In this document: piece by piece, positions 53,579 to 62,083 of the stretch
How the letters are laid out: every line of letters starts with the position of its first letter
Numbering within the stretch: the first letter of the stretch is position 1
Assembly: GCA_012728875.1 (NCBI GenBank)
Contig: JAAYEF010000009.1
Coordinates: 1 to 64,000, forward strand
Origin: Candidatus Cloacimonadota bacterium
Lineage (GTDB): Bacteria > Cloacimonadota > Cloacimonadia > Cloacimonadales > Cloacimonadaceae
Direction: 5' to 3'
DNA: 64,000 nt
Notes under the pieces: model-generated
What the model saw: only the letters and a program-made list of their open reading frames with translations
What the model was told of the DNA's origin: nothing
Database searches by the model: none
Position numbers and translations under genes: made by a program

Positions 53579-54686
53579 ATGGAACTTTCCGAATATAGAA
53601 AAGAAGCCGGTGCTTTGATCTCACAAATTTCTGAGATCCGGAGGTTGCTTTGACCTGGAGGAGAAACAGGCTTTAGCCCTGAAGCTCCAGGATGATGTGA
53701 ACAGCCCGAATTTTTGGAACGATCAGAGCCGGGCAAAGAAAATTACCCGCCAGTTGAGTCAGATCAACGACGATATTTCCCACATCAATGAACTGGCAAA
53801 GCTGCAGGGCGACCTCGAGACCTATCTGCTGCTTTTGGAGGACGATCCATCCCTGTTGACAGAGGCGGAGGCAGAGCTTTCCACACAAAAACAGTTCATT
53901 GAAAAAGCCGAGGTTGAGTGCTATCTCAACGAAAAATATGACAGCGAAGACGCCCTGCTGGTGATCCACGCCGGAGCCGGGGGAACCGAAGCCCAGGATT
54001 GGGCGGAGATGCTGCTGCGCATGTATCTGCGCTGGGCGGAACAAAACAACCATACCGCCACGGTGATCGACTCCCTGCCCGGGGAGGAAGCCGGCTTGAA
54101 GAGCGTGAGCGTTGAAATCCGCGGAAGCTTTGCCTATGGCATGCTGAAAGCGGAAATCGGAGTGCATCGCCTGGTGAGAATCTCGCCCTTCAACGCCCAG
54201 GGCAAGCGCCAGACCTCGTTCACATCGGTTTACGTGTATCCTGAATTTGATGATGACATCGAGGTGGACATCGATCCCAAGGATTTGAAGGTGGACACCT
54301 ATCGCTCCAGCGGAGCGGGCGGACAGCATGTGAATACCACAGACTCCGCCGTGCGCATCACCCACCTGCCCACGGGAATCGTGGTTTCCTGCCAAAATGA
54401 GCGTTCGCAGATCCAAAACCGCGAGCGTGCGATGGCAATTTTGCGCTCCCGACTTTATCAATATTATGAAGACCTGCGCGAAGCGGAAAAGGAAAAGGAA
54501 GAGACTGGGAAAACCGACATCGGCTGGGGAAACCAGATCCGCTCCTACGTTTTTCAACCCTATCAGATGGTGAAGGACCACCGTACAAACTTTGAAGTTG
54601 GCCAGGTGGACCGCGTGATGGATGGCGATTTGGATGGATTCATCTACGCCTGGCTGAAGCAAAGGGCTTTGGAAAAAAGCAAGTGA
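53579..54686 (+). CDS. prfB: Peptide chain release factor 2, with programmed +1 frameshift
   Basis: The ATG at 53579 starts a 24-codon leader that ends in CTT-TGA (TGA 53651-53653) preceded by a Shine-Dalgarno-like GGAGG: the classic RF2 autoregulatory +1 site. After the shift, reading resumes at GAC (53652) as DLEEKQALALKLQDD and runs to 54686, giving about 369 aa. The GGQ peptidyl-hydrolysis motif is in RSSGAGGQHVNTTDSAV; the UGA-recognition region lies in the middle domain (about SPFNAQGKRQTSF). Low RF2 lets ribosomes wait at UGA and shift, making more RF2. A TTGACA at 53507 may be its -35. The stop overlaps the uppS start. Confidence 0.95.
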
Positions 54687-55426
54687 ACTACAAAAAGCTG
54701 ATCCCCAGGCTCGATCTGGAGCGCCTTCCCGCCCATGTGGGCATCATCATGGATGGGAACGGACGCTGGGCGGCGCGCAAAAGAAGACCCAGAATGTATG
54801 GTCACCGCGCCGGAGCCCGCTCTGTGCGCCAGATGGTGGAACTGGGGGTGGAGCTGAAACTGGGCTATATCACCTTCTATGCCTTCAGCACTGAAAACTG
54901 GGGCAGGCCCGAGGAGGAGGTGCAGGGGCTTTTGAAGCTTTTGAAAGAGTTTTTGGCAAAGGAAATTGCGGAACTGAACAGGCAAAACATCCGCGTGAAC
55001 ATCATCGGCAGTGAAAGCAGGCTGGATCCGGCTTATCTGGCGGAAATCAGGGAAATGGCTTCGCCCACTTTCGGAAATACCGGTTTGACGGTGAACATGG
55101 CGTTCAACTATGGCGGAAGGCTGGAAATCGTGGAAGGAATCCAAAAACTCTTTGCCGAAAGCCGGGATAAGCCCGAACTGATCGAAAAGCTGAGCCCGCA
55201 AGCTTTTTCAAACTATCTATATACGGCGGGTCAGCCCGATCCCGATCTCATCATCCGCACCAGCGGGGAAAGCCGCATCTCAAACTTTCTGCTGTGGCAG
55301 ATGGCATATGCGGAAATTTATATCACTCAAACGCTGTGGCCGGATTTTGACAAAGCCGCGTTCATCGAGGCTTTGATCGATTTTCAGAGCCGTGAACGCA
55401 GGTATGGAGGTGTGGAAAGCCAATGA
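54683..55426 (+). CDS. uppS: Isoprenyl transferase (undecaprenyl diphosphate synthase)
   Basis: A 247-aa cis-prenyltransferase. GIIMDGNGRWAARKRRPR (P-loop with catalytic Asp), HRAGARSVRQMVE, TFYAFSTENWGRP, and PDLIIRTSGESRISNFLLWQ are the conserved regions. It makes the C55 carrier lipid for peptidoglycan and the surface glycans assembled by the gene group at 24.9-30.2 kb. It starts at GTG 54683, overlapping the prfB stop by 4 nt, and overlaps cdsA by 4 nt. Confidence 0.95.
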   Translation: MNYKKLIPRLDLERLPAHVGIIMDGNGRWAARKRRPRMYGHRAGARSVRQMVELGVELKLGYITFYAFSTENWGRPEEEVQGLLKLLKEFLAKEIAELNRQNIRVNIIGSESRLDPAYLAEIREMASPTFGNTGLTVNMAFNYGGRLEIVEGIQKLFAESRDKPELIEKLSPQAFSNYLYTAGQPDPDLIIRTSGESRISNFLLWQMAYAEIYITQTLWPDFDKAAFIEALIDFQSRERRYGGVESQ

Positions 55427-56208
55427 GCGAATTGCAAAAACGTATTTTGGTTTCCGTGGTAGGCATTCCATTGATCCTGGCAGCGCTTTGGTTTGGCGGG
55501 CCCTGGCTGATCATCCTCTTTGGTGTGACCGCCTTTTTTGCCACGGCGGAACTGAACAAAATGCTGGAAAATTTGGACTTGGGCATCCATTGGTTTTGGG
55601 CGGTGATAAACCTTGCCCTATATAGCTTTTCCGTGTTTTTCCCGCACCTGATCCCGCCTTTGGCGTGGGTGTTTTTCCTGCTCGTGATTTTGAGGGCGCT
55701 GCTCTTTTGGGACCCGGAAAGGTCTTTGTCCCGTGCAGCGTTCCAGGTGTTTTCCGCGTTTTATCTGGCGCTGCTGCCCGCCATGTGTGCACTCTTGGGT
55801 TTGCAAAAACCGCGTCTGCTGTTTGTGCTGATCCTTTTGATCTGGCTCACCGATACCGTTGCCTATTTTGTGGGCAGCAAATGGGGCCGCCGGCGCGGGA
55901 TCTTTTCCGTGAGCCCGAACAAAAGTTTGGAAGGTTTTGTGGCGGGAGCGCTTGCACCTTTCATTGTGATGATTATATTGTCTGTTACAGGCCTTTACGA
56001 TCAGGATTTACCGGTTTTGCTGCTCACAGCGTTTGCCGCCGGGATCGTTGGCCAATTGGGAGACCTCGCCGAAAGCATGCTCAAACGTTCCTGCTCTGTG
56101 AAAGACAGTTCCCACCTGATTCCGGGACATGGCGGAGTTTTGGATCGTGCGGACAGCGTGATCTTGGCAGGATCATTCCTGTATAGTGTGATAATCTTGT
56201 TTTTTTAG
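55423..56208 (+). CDS. cdsA: Phosphatidate cytidylyltransferase
   Basis: A 261-aa membrane enzyme with about 7-8 helices making CDP-diacylglycerol. The C-terminal CDS signature is clear: ESMLKRSCSVKDSSHLIPGH followed by GGVLDRADS. WLTDTVAYFVGSKWGRRR is the second conserved region. The start is in the ATGA overlap with uppS; uppS-cdsA is a common bacterial pair. Confidence 0.93.
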   Translation: MSELQKRILVSVVGIPLILAALWFGGPWLIILFGVTAFFATAELNKMLENLDLGIHWFWAVINLALYSFSVFFPHLIPPLAWVFFLLVILRALLFWDPERSLSRAAFQVFSAFYLALLPAMCALLGLQKPRLLFVLILLIWLTDTVAYFVGSKWGRRRGIFSVSPNKSLEGFVAGALAPFIVMIILSVTGLYDQDLPVLLLTAFAAGIVGQLGDLAESMLKRSCSVKDSSHLIPGHGGVLDRADSVILAGSFLYSVIILFF

Positions 56209-56275
56209 AAAAAATGGATCCACAGCCTCCGGCGTGGTCATGAAATTAGATAAAAAGTAATTCAATGGAGGAATT

Positions 56276-58003
56276 ATGAAAAAGACACTGGTGTTATTCG
56301 CCTTGATCCTTGCCCTCGGCGCGGTGTATGGGCAAAACCTTGTTTACTATTGGAACTTCAACCAAAACACTCCGCCCACCGACACGACATGGGGTCAACC
56401 CATCGAAGCGGCAATTGGAGATGCTGAAATCACCTACACGTTCACCGAAGCTTTTTCCTTTGCCGGAACCACGCTGAACGGCGTTGCCGGTGAAGTTAAC
56501 GGCGGCAGCTTTGCCCCTCGCGGAGGTGCTGATACCGTGAACAACGGCGCCTACTTCACCATCCACGCTTCCACAGTGGGCTTGGACAACATCGTGTTGA
56601 GCTATCCCACCCGCAGAACCACAACCGGTTTCAACACCCAGGAAGTGAAATATACCGTGAACGGCACCGACTGGCTCACAAAATATACCCTGGACCTCAC
56701 CGACTTTGAAAACAACTGGGTTGCCGGTCAGATGATGGAAGTGGACTTCAGCGGCACTCCCGGCGTGGCAAACAACCCGAACTTTGCCATCCGCGTGGTG
56801 CTGCAAGGCTGTTCCACAGCCGCTGGTAACAACCGCATCGACAACATCCGCATCACAGCAGCCTCTCAGGGCGCAGCTGCAGCCCCTGTCTTTGATCCTC
56901 CAGCCGGAGCTTTCACCCAGCCCATCAACGTGAGCATCAGCAGCAGCAGCCCGGGTGCCACAATCCGCTACACCACCGACGGCAGCACCCCCAGCCAAAG
57001 CTCCCAGGCATACAGCACACCCATCCCGGTGACCACCACCACCACCATCAAAGCCATTGCCTATGCAGACGGACTTGATCCCAGCACAGTTGCCACCGCG
57101 GTTTATATGTTCCCCGTTGTGGTGCAAAACATGACCCAGCTTCGGGCTCAAACCGCAGGAGACGGAACGGTTTACCTGGTTTCCGGAGAGGTGCTGCTCA
57201 CCTTCAAACAAAGCTTCCGCAACCAAAAGTATGTGCAGGATGCCAATGCCGGCGTCTTGATTGACGACCCGGATGGAAAGATCACATCCGTTTACCAGGT
57301 TGGCGACGGAATCACCGGCATCGTGGGAACCATCGCCTACTATGCAAACCTCCTGCAATTCACCCCCGTGGGAGACCCCGGTGCTGCCACTTCGCACAAC
57401 AATGCGATCTTTGCACCCACCATCACCATCAACGAACTCAAAATGAATGTGGGAACCTATCAGGGAAGGCTCGTGCGCATTGCCAACGCCAACTTTACAG
57501 CCAGCGGCACATTTGAAGTGGGTCAAAACTACACCCTGCAGGATGCCACCGGAACAGTTGCGTTCCGCACCACCTTCTATGACGTGGACTACATCGGAAC
57601 CGATATCCCCAGCGGGAACTTCAACATTTTGGTGCTGGTGAACCAGTTCAACCAGACTCCGCAGGTCACAGCCCGCGGTCTTGACGACTGGAGCAGCACT
57701 GCAAACGAAGAAGAACTCAACGTTCCCATGCCCACCCAGTTGCTTGGAAACCATCCCAACCCCTTCAATCCTCACACCACCATCAGCTATCACAGCGCCA
57801 AAGCCGAGCCTGTCCAAATCGAGGTTTACAACACCAAGGGACAGATCGTGAAAACCTGGAACCTGGAAGCTGCCGAAGGCTTGAACAGCGTGAATTGGGA
57901 CGGCCGCGACGACAGTGGAAACAGCGTTAGCAGCGGAGTTTACTACTATCGCATGCAGTCCGGAAAATACTCATCCACCCGCAAAATGGTGTTGATGAAA
58001 TAA
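56276..58003 (+). CDS. Exported protein with chitobiase/Big-like and OB-like domains and FlgD-like sorting domain
   Basis: A 575-aa protein. Signal peptide KKTLVLFALILALGAVYG. Residues about 20-200 form a beta-sandwich (LVYYWNFNQNTPP...; VDFSGTPGVANNPNFAIRVV). Residues about 205-275 match the chitobiase/beta-hexosaminidase C-terminal type repeat (ATIRYTTDGSTPSQSSQAYS; TTIKAIAYADGLDPS). About 285-480 resemble OB-fold DUF5689-like segments (GTVYLVSGEVLLTF; VGDGITGIVGTIAYY). The sorting module is LLGNHPNPFNPHTTISYH, IEVYNTKGQIVKTW, NSVSSGVYYYRMQSG, ending RKMVLMK. Probably cell-surface; ligand unknown. GGAGGAATT precedes the ATG. Confidence 0.82.
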   Translation: MKKTLVLFALILALGAVYGQNLVYYWNFNQNTPPTDTTWGQPIEAAIGDAEITYTFTEAFSFAGTTLNGVAGEVNGGSFAPRGGADTVNNGAYFTIHASTVGLDNIVLSYPTRRTTTGFNTQEVKYTVNGTDWLTKYTLDLTDFENNWVAGQMMEVDFSGTPGVANNPNFAIRVVLQGCSTAAGNNRIDNIRITAASQGAAAAPVFDPPAGAFTQPINVSISSSSPGATIRYTTDGSTPSQSSQAYSTPIPVTTTTTIKAIAYADGLDPSTVATAVYMFPVVVQNMTQLRAQTAGDGTVYLVSGEVLLTFKQSFRNQKYVQDANAGVLIDDPDGKITSVYQVGDGITGIVGTIAYYANLLQFTPVGDPGAATSHNNAIFAPTITINELKMNVGTYQGRLVRIANANFTASGTFEVGQNYTLQDATGTVAFRTTFYDVDYIGTDIPSGNFNILVLVNQFNQTPQVTARGLDDWSSTANEEELNVPMPTQLLGNHPNPFNPHTTISYHSAKAEPVQIEVYNTKGQIVKTWNLEAAEGLNSVNWDGRDDSGNSVSSGVYYYRMQSGKYSSTRKMVLMK

Positions 58004-58042
58004 TTATGAAATCACAGCCGCCCTTGGGTGACTGAAAAACTG

Positions 58043-58088
58043 AGCCAGACAGCCTGCCGGAAACACGGTTGACTGTCTGGCTTTTTTT
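58043..58088 (+). terminator. Rho-independent terminator abutting the EamA gene
   Basis: AGCCAGACAG (58043-58052) pairs with CTGTCTGGCT (58073-58082), a perfect 10-bp stem followed by seven T in all, ending at 58087. It closes the exported protein gene. The T-tract ends one base before the ATG at 58089, leaving no room for a ribosome-binding site for that start. Confidence 0.8.
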
Positions 58089-59006
58089 ATGAATATGAGA
58101 TCACGTTCGCTTTCGCACCTGTTTTGCTTTTTGGCAATTTTGACTTGGTCCACCCATGAAATTTTGAGCAAGTTTGTGCATCTTTCGCCCTACACGCTCA
58201 CAGCCTGGCGCTTTTTCATCGGAGGCTTGGTGATCCTGCCCTTTGCGCTGAAGGCTTTGCGGGATAATCCGCAAAAACCCAGGCTGAAAGACCTGGCCCT
58301 GATGGCTCTTTTGGGCATCCTGAATGTTTGCATCAGCATGCTTTTGTTGCAGGTTTCGGTTCACTATGGCAAGGCTTCCATCAGCGCGGTTCTGGTGAGC
58401 TCAAACCCCTTGTTTGTAAGCGTGTTTGCCATGCTTATCTTGCGTGAAAAGCTGAGCCTGCCGCAGATTTTGGGGCTCATCGTTGCCAGTGTGGGCATCA
58501 TTTTGCTCATCTTTGGCGAAGTGGACTTTGGTGCAGACAAATATCTGAATCTGCCGCTCAGCTTTGTGTATGGATTGGGGGCTTCGCTCAGCTTTGGGCT
58601 GTATCTGGTGCTCACCAAAAAGACGGTGGAAAAGCATGGCAACGTGGTCACCAACGGGTTTTCATTCTTTTTTGGCGCCATCGTGCTTTTTGTGATCAAT
58701 GCCATCATCGGCGAACCGCTCGGCTTTGAGCTGACTTTGGTCAATGCCGGGGCGATGTTCTGGTTCGGAGTGATCATTTCCGGGCTCAGCTATGTGCTAT
58801 TTTTCGAGGGGGCCAAGCTCTTGGGAGCGGGAACCTCCTCCATGTATTTCTTTCTGAAGCCCGTTTTGGCATCGCTTTTGGCGCTCATCGTCCTGAGTGA
58901 AAAACTGGCGCCGCTGCAATTGATCGCCATCGCGGTGATTGTTGGCGGGCTCACGCTGTCCCGGGTTTTGAAGCCTGCGCCAAGCCCTCGGAAAAGCAGG
59001 GCGTAA
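58089..59006 (+). CDS. EamA/DMT family transporter
   Basis: A 305-aa protein with ten predicted helices in two EamA halves: first LAILTWSTHEILSKFVHLSP...TAWRFFIGGLVILPF, with VSSNPLFVSVFAMLILREKL, and second FGLYLVLTKKTVEKHG...FLKPVLASLLALIVLSEKLA. It probably exports a metabolite or amino acid across the inner membrane; substrate unknown. Start is uncertain: ATG 58089 or 58095 directly follows a terminator T-tract with no ribosome-binding site. Confidence 0.85.
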   Translation: MNMRSRSLSHLFCFLAILTWSTHEILSKFVHLSPYTLTAWRFFIGGLVILPFALKALRDNPQKPRLKDLALMALLGILNVCISMLLLQVSVHYGKASISAVLVSSNPLFVSVFAMLILREKLSLPQILGLIVASVGIILLIFGEVDFGADKYLNLPLSFVYGLGASLSFGLYLVLTKKTVEKHGNVVTNGFSFFFGAIVLFVINAIIGEPLGFELTLVNAGAMFWFGVIISGLSYVLFFEGAKLLGAGTSSMYFFLKPVLASLLALIVLSEKLAPLQLIAIAVIVGGLTLSRVLKPAPSPRKSRA

Positions 59007-59030
59007 AAAAGCCGGAAACCAGGTTCCGGC
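59005..59030 (-). terminator. Terminator of the transketolase gene
   Basis: GCCGGAA (59011-59017) pairs with TTCCGGC (59024-59030) around a 6-nt loop. The six A at 59005-59010 form the T-tract on the minus strand. It lies 26 nt past the tkt stop and overlaps the EamA stop. Confidence 0.7.
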
Positions 59031-59055
59031 GGTTTGTATGAAGTTTTTGGCTGGC

Positions 59056-60951
59056 TTAATCCGCCAGCTCTTTTTTCACCTTTTCGATCAGCGAATCCCT
59101 GTCCAAGCCAGCCCAGCGGTAGAGGTCTTTGGATGAACCGCTGCCGGCATAGGCTTCCACGCCGACCTTAACCAAGCGTGCGCTGAGACTTTCATCGATC
59201 AAGCGGCTGGCCAGGACCGAGCCAAGGCCGCTGTGGACATTGTGGTCTTCCACGCTGAAGATCAGCCCTTGGGAGGCAGCTTTCCTCAGCACTTCAGCTT
59301 CGATAGCGAGCGGGGAAGAAACATAGATCAGTTGGACGAAAATCCCGCTTTCACGCAGGTGCTCAATCGCTTCGATCGCTGAACCCACCGGGGTCCCCGT
59401 CACAAACATGGTGGCTTTGTTGCCCTCGCGGAGGACGTCGGCTTTGCCATATTCAAAGCTGTAGCCCATGTCGTAGAAGTTTTCGCCCTCCTCATTCTTG
59501 ATGATGGGCAGTTTTGAGCGTCCCATCGCAACCACATAATTGCCGGGTTTGTCTATCAGCCAGCGGACGATGCGGTCGGTTTGGTTGGCGTCGGCGGGGC
59601 AGATCAGTCTGAAGCCAAAGAGGTTGCGAAGCAGCCCGATGTAGTCGATGCATTGGTGGGTTTTTCCATCTTCGCCCACATCCAAGCCCACGTGGGTGAG
59701 GATGGTCTTCAGGTTTGTGTGGTTGATGTCGTTGAGCCGCTGCATGTTATACACTTCGTCCAGCCCAAACATGCCGAAGTCCGCCCACCAGGTTTGAATC
59801 CCGCAAGTGGAAATGGCTCCGCTCATCACGGCGGCGTTGTGTTCCATGATGCCGGATTGGATGAAGCGTTCGGGTGCGGCTTTCTCAAAATCGGCGGTTT
59901 TCACGCTGGTTTGAAGGTCGCAGTCCACCATCACGATGGGGGTGGGGTTTTCCAAATTCAAGAGTGCGAGGTCGGCAATCGCTTCGCCCCAGGCGCTGCG
60001 GTTGTCTGTGTTTTTTTCATAGACGATGGGCTGTCCCGCCTTCAGATCGGTTTTCAAGTCAAAAGCGCTGTGGTCGAAGCCGCCGGAGGGAGCCTTGAAA
60101 GCTTCCCGCATCCTGCGATACTCATCCAAGCGGTTGGGTTCGCCCAAAATCTCCAAAGCCTCCTTGAAGGGCTCTTCCCTCAGCGGTGCGCCGTGATATT
60201 GATTTTGGTTTTCCATGAAGGGGACGCCTTTGCCCATCACGGTTTTCGCCAAAATCATGGTGGGGACTTCCGCATTTTGAGCCTCGTCCAAAGCGGCAAA
60301 GATCTGTTCAAAATTGTGCCCGTCAATCTCCAAAACCTGCCAGCCGTCGCTTTCCCAGTTGGAGCGGATGTTTTGAGGCATCACGTCGAAGATGTTTCCG
60401 CTGATCTGCAGGCGGTTGTAGTCAACAATTGCGGTCAGGTTTTTCAGCTCATATTTTGCGGCAAAGCGGCGGGCTTCAGAGATCTGTCCTTTTTGCTGTT
60501 CGCCGTCGCCCATCATCACGTAAACCCTGTAGGGAATTTTGTTTACACGCGATGCCAGAGCCATTCCAGCACCCGCGGAAAGCCCCTGTCCCAGGTTTCC
60601 GCTGCTCCATTCCACGCCCGCAACTTCGCGTTCGATGTGGCCCTCATAGGGACTGCCAGCCAGCCTGAACTGCGAGATCACCTCATCCAGATTGTGATAG
60701 CCGTTCAGCGCCAGAGCGGAATAGACGGCGGGGGAGATGTGCCCATGCGAAACCACAATGCGGTCGCGCTGGGGCCAGAAAGGGTTTTTGGGGTCATGTT
60801 TGATAACGCTGTAGAGCGCCAAAAGGATGTCGATGGAAGACATTGAACCACCGGGGTGGCCGCTGTTGGGCAGGGTGGTCATGTGCAAAATGGCGGCACG
60901 GGCTACTGCAGCCTGCTCTTTCAGGGAAGTGATCTTGTCCGCTTGAATCAT
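59056..60951 (-). CDS. tkt: Transketolase
   Basis: A 631-aa full-length transketolase with the three expected domains. TPP domain: MTTLPNSGHPGGSMSSIDIL, GHISPAVYSALAL, EWSSGNLGQGLSAGAGMA, VMMGDGEQQKGQISEARRFA. Pyrimidine domain: IVMVDCDLQTSVKT, RFIQSGIMEHNAAVMSGA. C-terminal domain with VTGTPVGSAIEAIEHL. It moves two-carbon units between sugar phosphates in the non-oxidative pentose phosphate pathway. The layout (N- and C-halves in one chain) differs from split archaeal forms. GAGGAGAAC lies upstream of the ATG. Confidence 0.93.
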   Translation of the reverse strand: MIQADKITSLKEQAAVARAAILHMTTLPNSGHPGGSMSSIDILLALYSVIKHDPKNPFWPQRDRIVVSHGHISPAVYSALALNGYHNLDEVISQFRLAGSPYEGHIEREVAGVEWSSGNLGQGLSAGAGMALASRVNKIPYRVYVMMGDGEQQKGQISEARRFAAKYELKNLTAIVDYNRLQISGNIFDVMPQNIRSNWESDGWQVLEIDGHNFEQIFAALDEAQNAEVPTMILAKTVMGKGVPFMENQNQYHGAPLREEPFKEALEILGEPNRLDEYRRMREAFKAPSGGFDHSAFDLKTDLKAGQPIVYEKNTDNRSAWGEAIADLALLNLENPTPIVMVDCDLQTSVKTADFEKAAPERFIQSGIMEHNAAVMSGAISTCGIQTWWADFGMFGLDEVYNMQRLNDINHTNLKTILTHVGLDVGEDGKTHQCIDYIGLLRNLFGFRLICPADANQTDRIVRWLIDKPGNYVVAMGRSKLPIIKNEEGENFYDMGYSFEYGKADVLREGNKATMFVTGTPVGSAIEAIEHLRESGIFVQLIYVSSPLAIEAEVLRKAASQGLIFSVEDHNVHSGLGSVLASRLIDESLSARLVKVGVEAYAGSGSSKDLYRWAGLDRDSLIEKVKKELAD

Positions 60952-61063
60952 GTTCTCCTCGCTTTTTTATGGAAAATGAAGTGAATCCACATCAATAAAA
61001 GTTTGATCCACCAGTTTGAACAGCGTGGAAATATGTCAAGGGAAATGCGATTTTTGTGAGTCT

Positions 61064-61251
61064 GATGAACCACGAATATACACGAATTCTATGACTCCCA
61101 CGAATGCTCACGAATACATAATAATGTAACTATAATAACGGTTGTATGTTATGGATATGTTTCCTGCGTTCGTAATCGTTCCCAAGTGTTTGAAAATAGG
61201 TGTGTATTCGTGTGAATTCGTAAAAACATCCGTGAATATTCGTGGTCAATC
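61064..61251. repeat. Long imperfect inverted repeat
   Basis: The left arm 61064-61118 (GATGAACCACGAATATACAC... CACGAATACA) and the right arm 61201-61251 are imperfect reverse complements (right arm inverted: GATTGACCACGAATATTCAC... CACGAATACAC), separated by about 80 nt of AT-rich sequence. Each arm also contains several CACGAAT units. The size and form are those of a MITE-like or REP-derived element. It sits in the gap 60952-61543 between transketolase and the GTPase operon; a 64-codon minus-strand frame at 61303-61497 has no family match or ribosome-binding site and I do not call it. Confidence 0.5.
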
Positions 61252-61543
61252 TAAAATCCACTCGCTCCTTCATGCTGCCTTTTGTCTCACTCATGGCGCA
61301 GGCTAATGCAAATCCAGTAAACTGACTAATACTTTATGTAAGTGCCCCAAATTAGCCAATCTGATTGCCTTGTTTAGCATCCGAGGGGGAAAACCTAATA
61401 CTCTAATGAAACAATGCCATGGAACAAATACGATCAGATAGAATACGCCTAAGAAATGAACCCGGTTGGTGCGCAAACTCCATTTCCTCCGTTTCATTGG
61501 AAATATAGGACGACGACATAAATTCTGTATGTTTGTTCTAGAG

Positions 61544-62083
61544 CTATTTCAGAAAGCAAACTAAGGCAATCATTATTACGGACACTATCTGTAGAATTAT
61601 CCCTGACGTTATGAACCTACTGAGTTTGTTCTGCTTAGTTACAATATCGGATAGGAAATCAATAAGCTTATCGCTAGGTATTAGAGGATTATCATTGTGA
61701 TATTTATTTATGTTTTCAACAGAATCATTCAACTTATTCAGATTATCATCTAGTCTTTTAACCATAGAAGATAATGACAGTTCTTCATCACCATCGGTTG
61801 GTTGGATAGTCTGGGTAGCCACCCAAACATCTTTGAGTTGCTTGAAAAACGACGACTCAGGATCAGCCATAGGATCAATAGCATTCATAAACTTCTGCTT
61901 AATCTTGTTTGCCTGTTTATAATCCTCCTCAATGTCCATGACTATTTTGTTATACTTTTTATTGAGGCTCGCTATTTCTTCATCCGTTTTTTTGTGTATT
62001 TCTTGGAGGTCGTGTAAAAATACTTCATTAAAGAAGTCCTTAATGTCGTTGTGAATCTCTTCAGAAAATGGTTTATTGCTCAT
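61544..62083 (-). CDS. Coiled-coil protein with a C-terminal membrane anchor (GTPase partner)
   Basis: A 179-aa protein. Residues 1-60 are helical and charged (LHDLQEIHKKTDEEIASLNK), consistent with coiled coil; the middle has a second heptad-like region (MVKRLDDNLNKLNDSVENIN). Residues about 157-178 form one hydrophobic helix (IILQIVSVIMIALVCFL) at the very end, so this is a tail-anchored-type inner membrane protein. No family recognised. The ATG at 62083 overlaps the GTPase stop (ATGA), so the two are translationally coupled. It may tether the GTPase to the membrane; this is inference from architecture. Confidence 0.65.
   Translation of the reverse strand: MSNKPFSEEIHNDIKDFFNEVFLHDLQEIHKKTDEEIASLNKKYNKIVMDIEEDYKQANKIKQKFMNAIDPMADPESSFFKQLKDVWVATQTIQPTDGDEELSLSSMVKRLDDNLNKLNDSVENINKYHNDNPLIPSDKLIDFLSDIVTKQNKLSRFITSGIILQIVSVIMIALVCFLK

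Noticed and set aside
53697-54686. Release factor gene starting at 53697 as a truncated RF2
   Set aside because: The missing N-terminus is supplied by the leader frame from 53579 through the programmed +1 shift.
56294-57817. 507-codon minus-strand frame
   Set aside because: Antisense to an exported protein with signal peptide and sorting domain; its G/V/C/H-rich composition is typical of a shadow frame.
59581-60846. 421-codon plus-strand frame
   Set aside because: Antisense to transketolase; no recognisable motif or ribosome-binding site.
61303-61497. 64-codon minus-strand frame with one hydrophobic stretch
   Set aside because: No ribosome-binding site or family match; in a repeat-bearing gap. 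Kept only as a remark.
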